DNA of 5,171 nucleotides from DATEUP01 sp041485285 (lineage in GTDB: Archaea > Thermoplasmatota > DTKX01 > DATEUP01). Of the stretch, positions 4,851 to 5,171 are shown piece after piece. The stretch is from positions 1 through 5,171 of the forward strand of contig JBGPJF010000126.1 in the NCBI GenBank assembly GCA_041485285.1, read 5' to 3'. A model generated the notes under the pieces. That model had not been told where the DNA came from and made no database searches. It saw only the letters and a list, made by a program, of their open reading frames with translations. Within the stretch, counting starts at the first letter, position 1, and the number at the start of each line of letters is the position of its first letter. The translations under genes and the position numbers were made by a program.

Positions 4851-5171
4851 ATGGGCGCCCTCGAGACCCGCCTTGCGGACATCAATGCGCGGCTTGCGGC
4901 CTCGTCGGTGGAAGCCGATGAACTGGCGCGCCTCCTGCGCCGGCGCGATTCCTTGCTTGAGACCGCCGAGGACGTGCGCGACCGCCTTGACGCGGCCACC
5001 GCGCGCGTGCAGCAAGTCGAGGACGCGTCTGCGGCCTCCGGCGCGCTCTTCCGCTACGCGGTCCACCGCAGGCGCATCGAGGCGTTCCTCGCCCCCCACC
5101 AGCGCGAGGGGTTCGTGGCAGCGGCGATGTACCTCGTGCTTGAGCACGAGCTTGCGTCCCTCAACGAGGAG
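4851..5171 (+). CDS. Uncharacterised helical/coiled-coil protein, N-terminal part; runs off the right edge
   Basis: An open frame of 107 codons from the ATG at 4851 to the edge with no stop. Third positions are mostly G or C, as in the neighbouring genes, which supports real coding. I do not recognise the family. Residues 4-57 are strongly helical and charged with leucines at heptad-like spacing (LETRLADINARL, ELARLLRRRDSLL, VRDRLDAATARVQQV), suggesting a coiled-coil hairpin. Residues 65-105 read as a compact helical domain (RYAVHRRRIEAFLAP, AAAMYLVLEHEL). No signal peptide, membrane segment or cysteine is seen. No Shine-Dalgarno precedes the ATG. An AT-richer patch at 4815-4824, about 30 bp upstream, could be a weak promoter for a leaderless transcript. 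It lies 82 bp after the dim2-like gene, where some euryarchaea carry other conserved genes such as topoisomerase VI, but nothing here matches that. The frame is open upstream without an earlier start codon to at least 4803. Confidence 0.75.
   Translation, partial: MGALETRLADINARLAASSVEADELARLLRRRDSLLETAEDVRDRLDAATARVQQVEDASAASGALFRYAVHRRRIEAFLAPHQREGFVAAAMYLVLEHELASLNEE

Noticed and set aside
3974..4999. 341-residue minus-strand frame opposite the KH gene and the right-edge gene
   Set aside because: It crosses three plus-strand coding regions and the inverted repeats, with composition expected of a complementary frame; the KH protein is clearly real.
4821..5147. 108-residue minus-strand frame at the right edge
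   Set aside because: The plus-strand frame from 4851 has better codon pattern and helical periodicity and remains open to the edge. The minus-strand product looks like its shadow, though this is less certain than the other shadows.

Overview
The window is archaeal and looks like a GC-rich euryarchaeal or Thermoplasmatota-type genome. It encodes group II chaperonin (thermosome) subunits with Gly-Gly-Met tails, the archaeal initiation factor aIF1A, a Rio1 kinase and a Dim2/Pno1-type KH protein. Shine-Dalgarno motifs and TATA-like boxes are visible. High GC at third codon positions produces many long antisense open frames, which I treat as shadows. The lineage guess is weak and rests on gene content and style only.

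The left half (1-2770) is on the minus strand. Read in transcription order it holds a winged-helix ArsR/Phr-like regulator (2770-2117), a 115-bp gap, a complete thermosome subunit (2001-328), a 49-bp gap, and a second thermosome subunit that runs off the left edge (278-1). The two subunits are identical at 73 of their first 92 residues. The 115-bp gap contains a TATA-like box, a perfect 12-bp palindrome about where transcription should start, and a GC-rich stem-loop just upstream of the ribosome binding site. The regulator resembles the archaeal heat-shock repressor Phr in domain layout, so a self-contained chaperonin locus with its own regulator is a reasonable hypothesis.

A divergent intergenic region (2771-2950) separates this from the plus-strand half. 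It carries a clear TATA box (2908-2913) for the right-hand genes and one or two weaker ones for the regulator.

The right half (2951-5171) is on the plus strand: aIF1A (2951-3304), Rio1 (about 3345-4181), Dim2-like KH protein (4178-4768, overlapping rio1 by ATGA), two adjacent GC-rich inverted repeats, and the 5' part of an unrecognised coiled-coil protein (4851 to the edge). The first three form a compact operon for translation initiation and late small-subunit maturation. The initiation factor, the kinase and the rRNA-binding KH protein all act on the 30S particle.

I see no mobile elements, CRISPR arrays, tRNA or rRNA genes. Most of the window is ordinary core archaeal content. The points of interest are the chaperonin regulatory region, the regulator's odd start, and the uncharacterised gene at the right edge.
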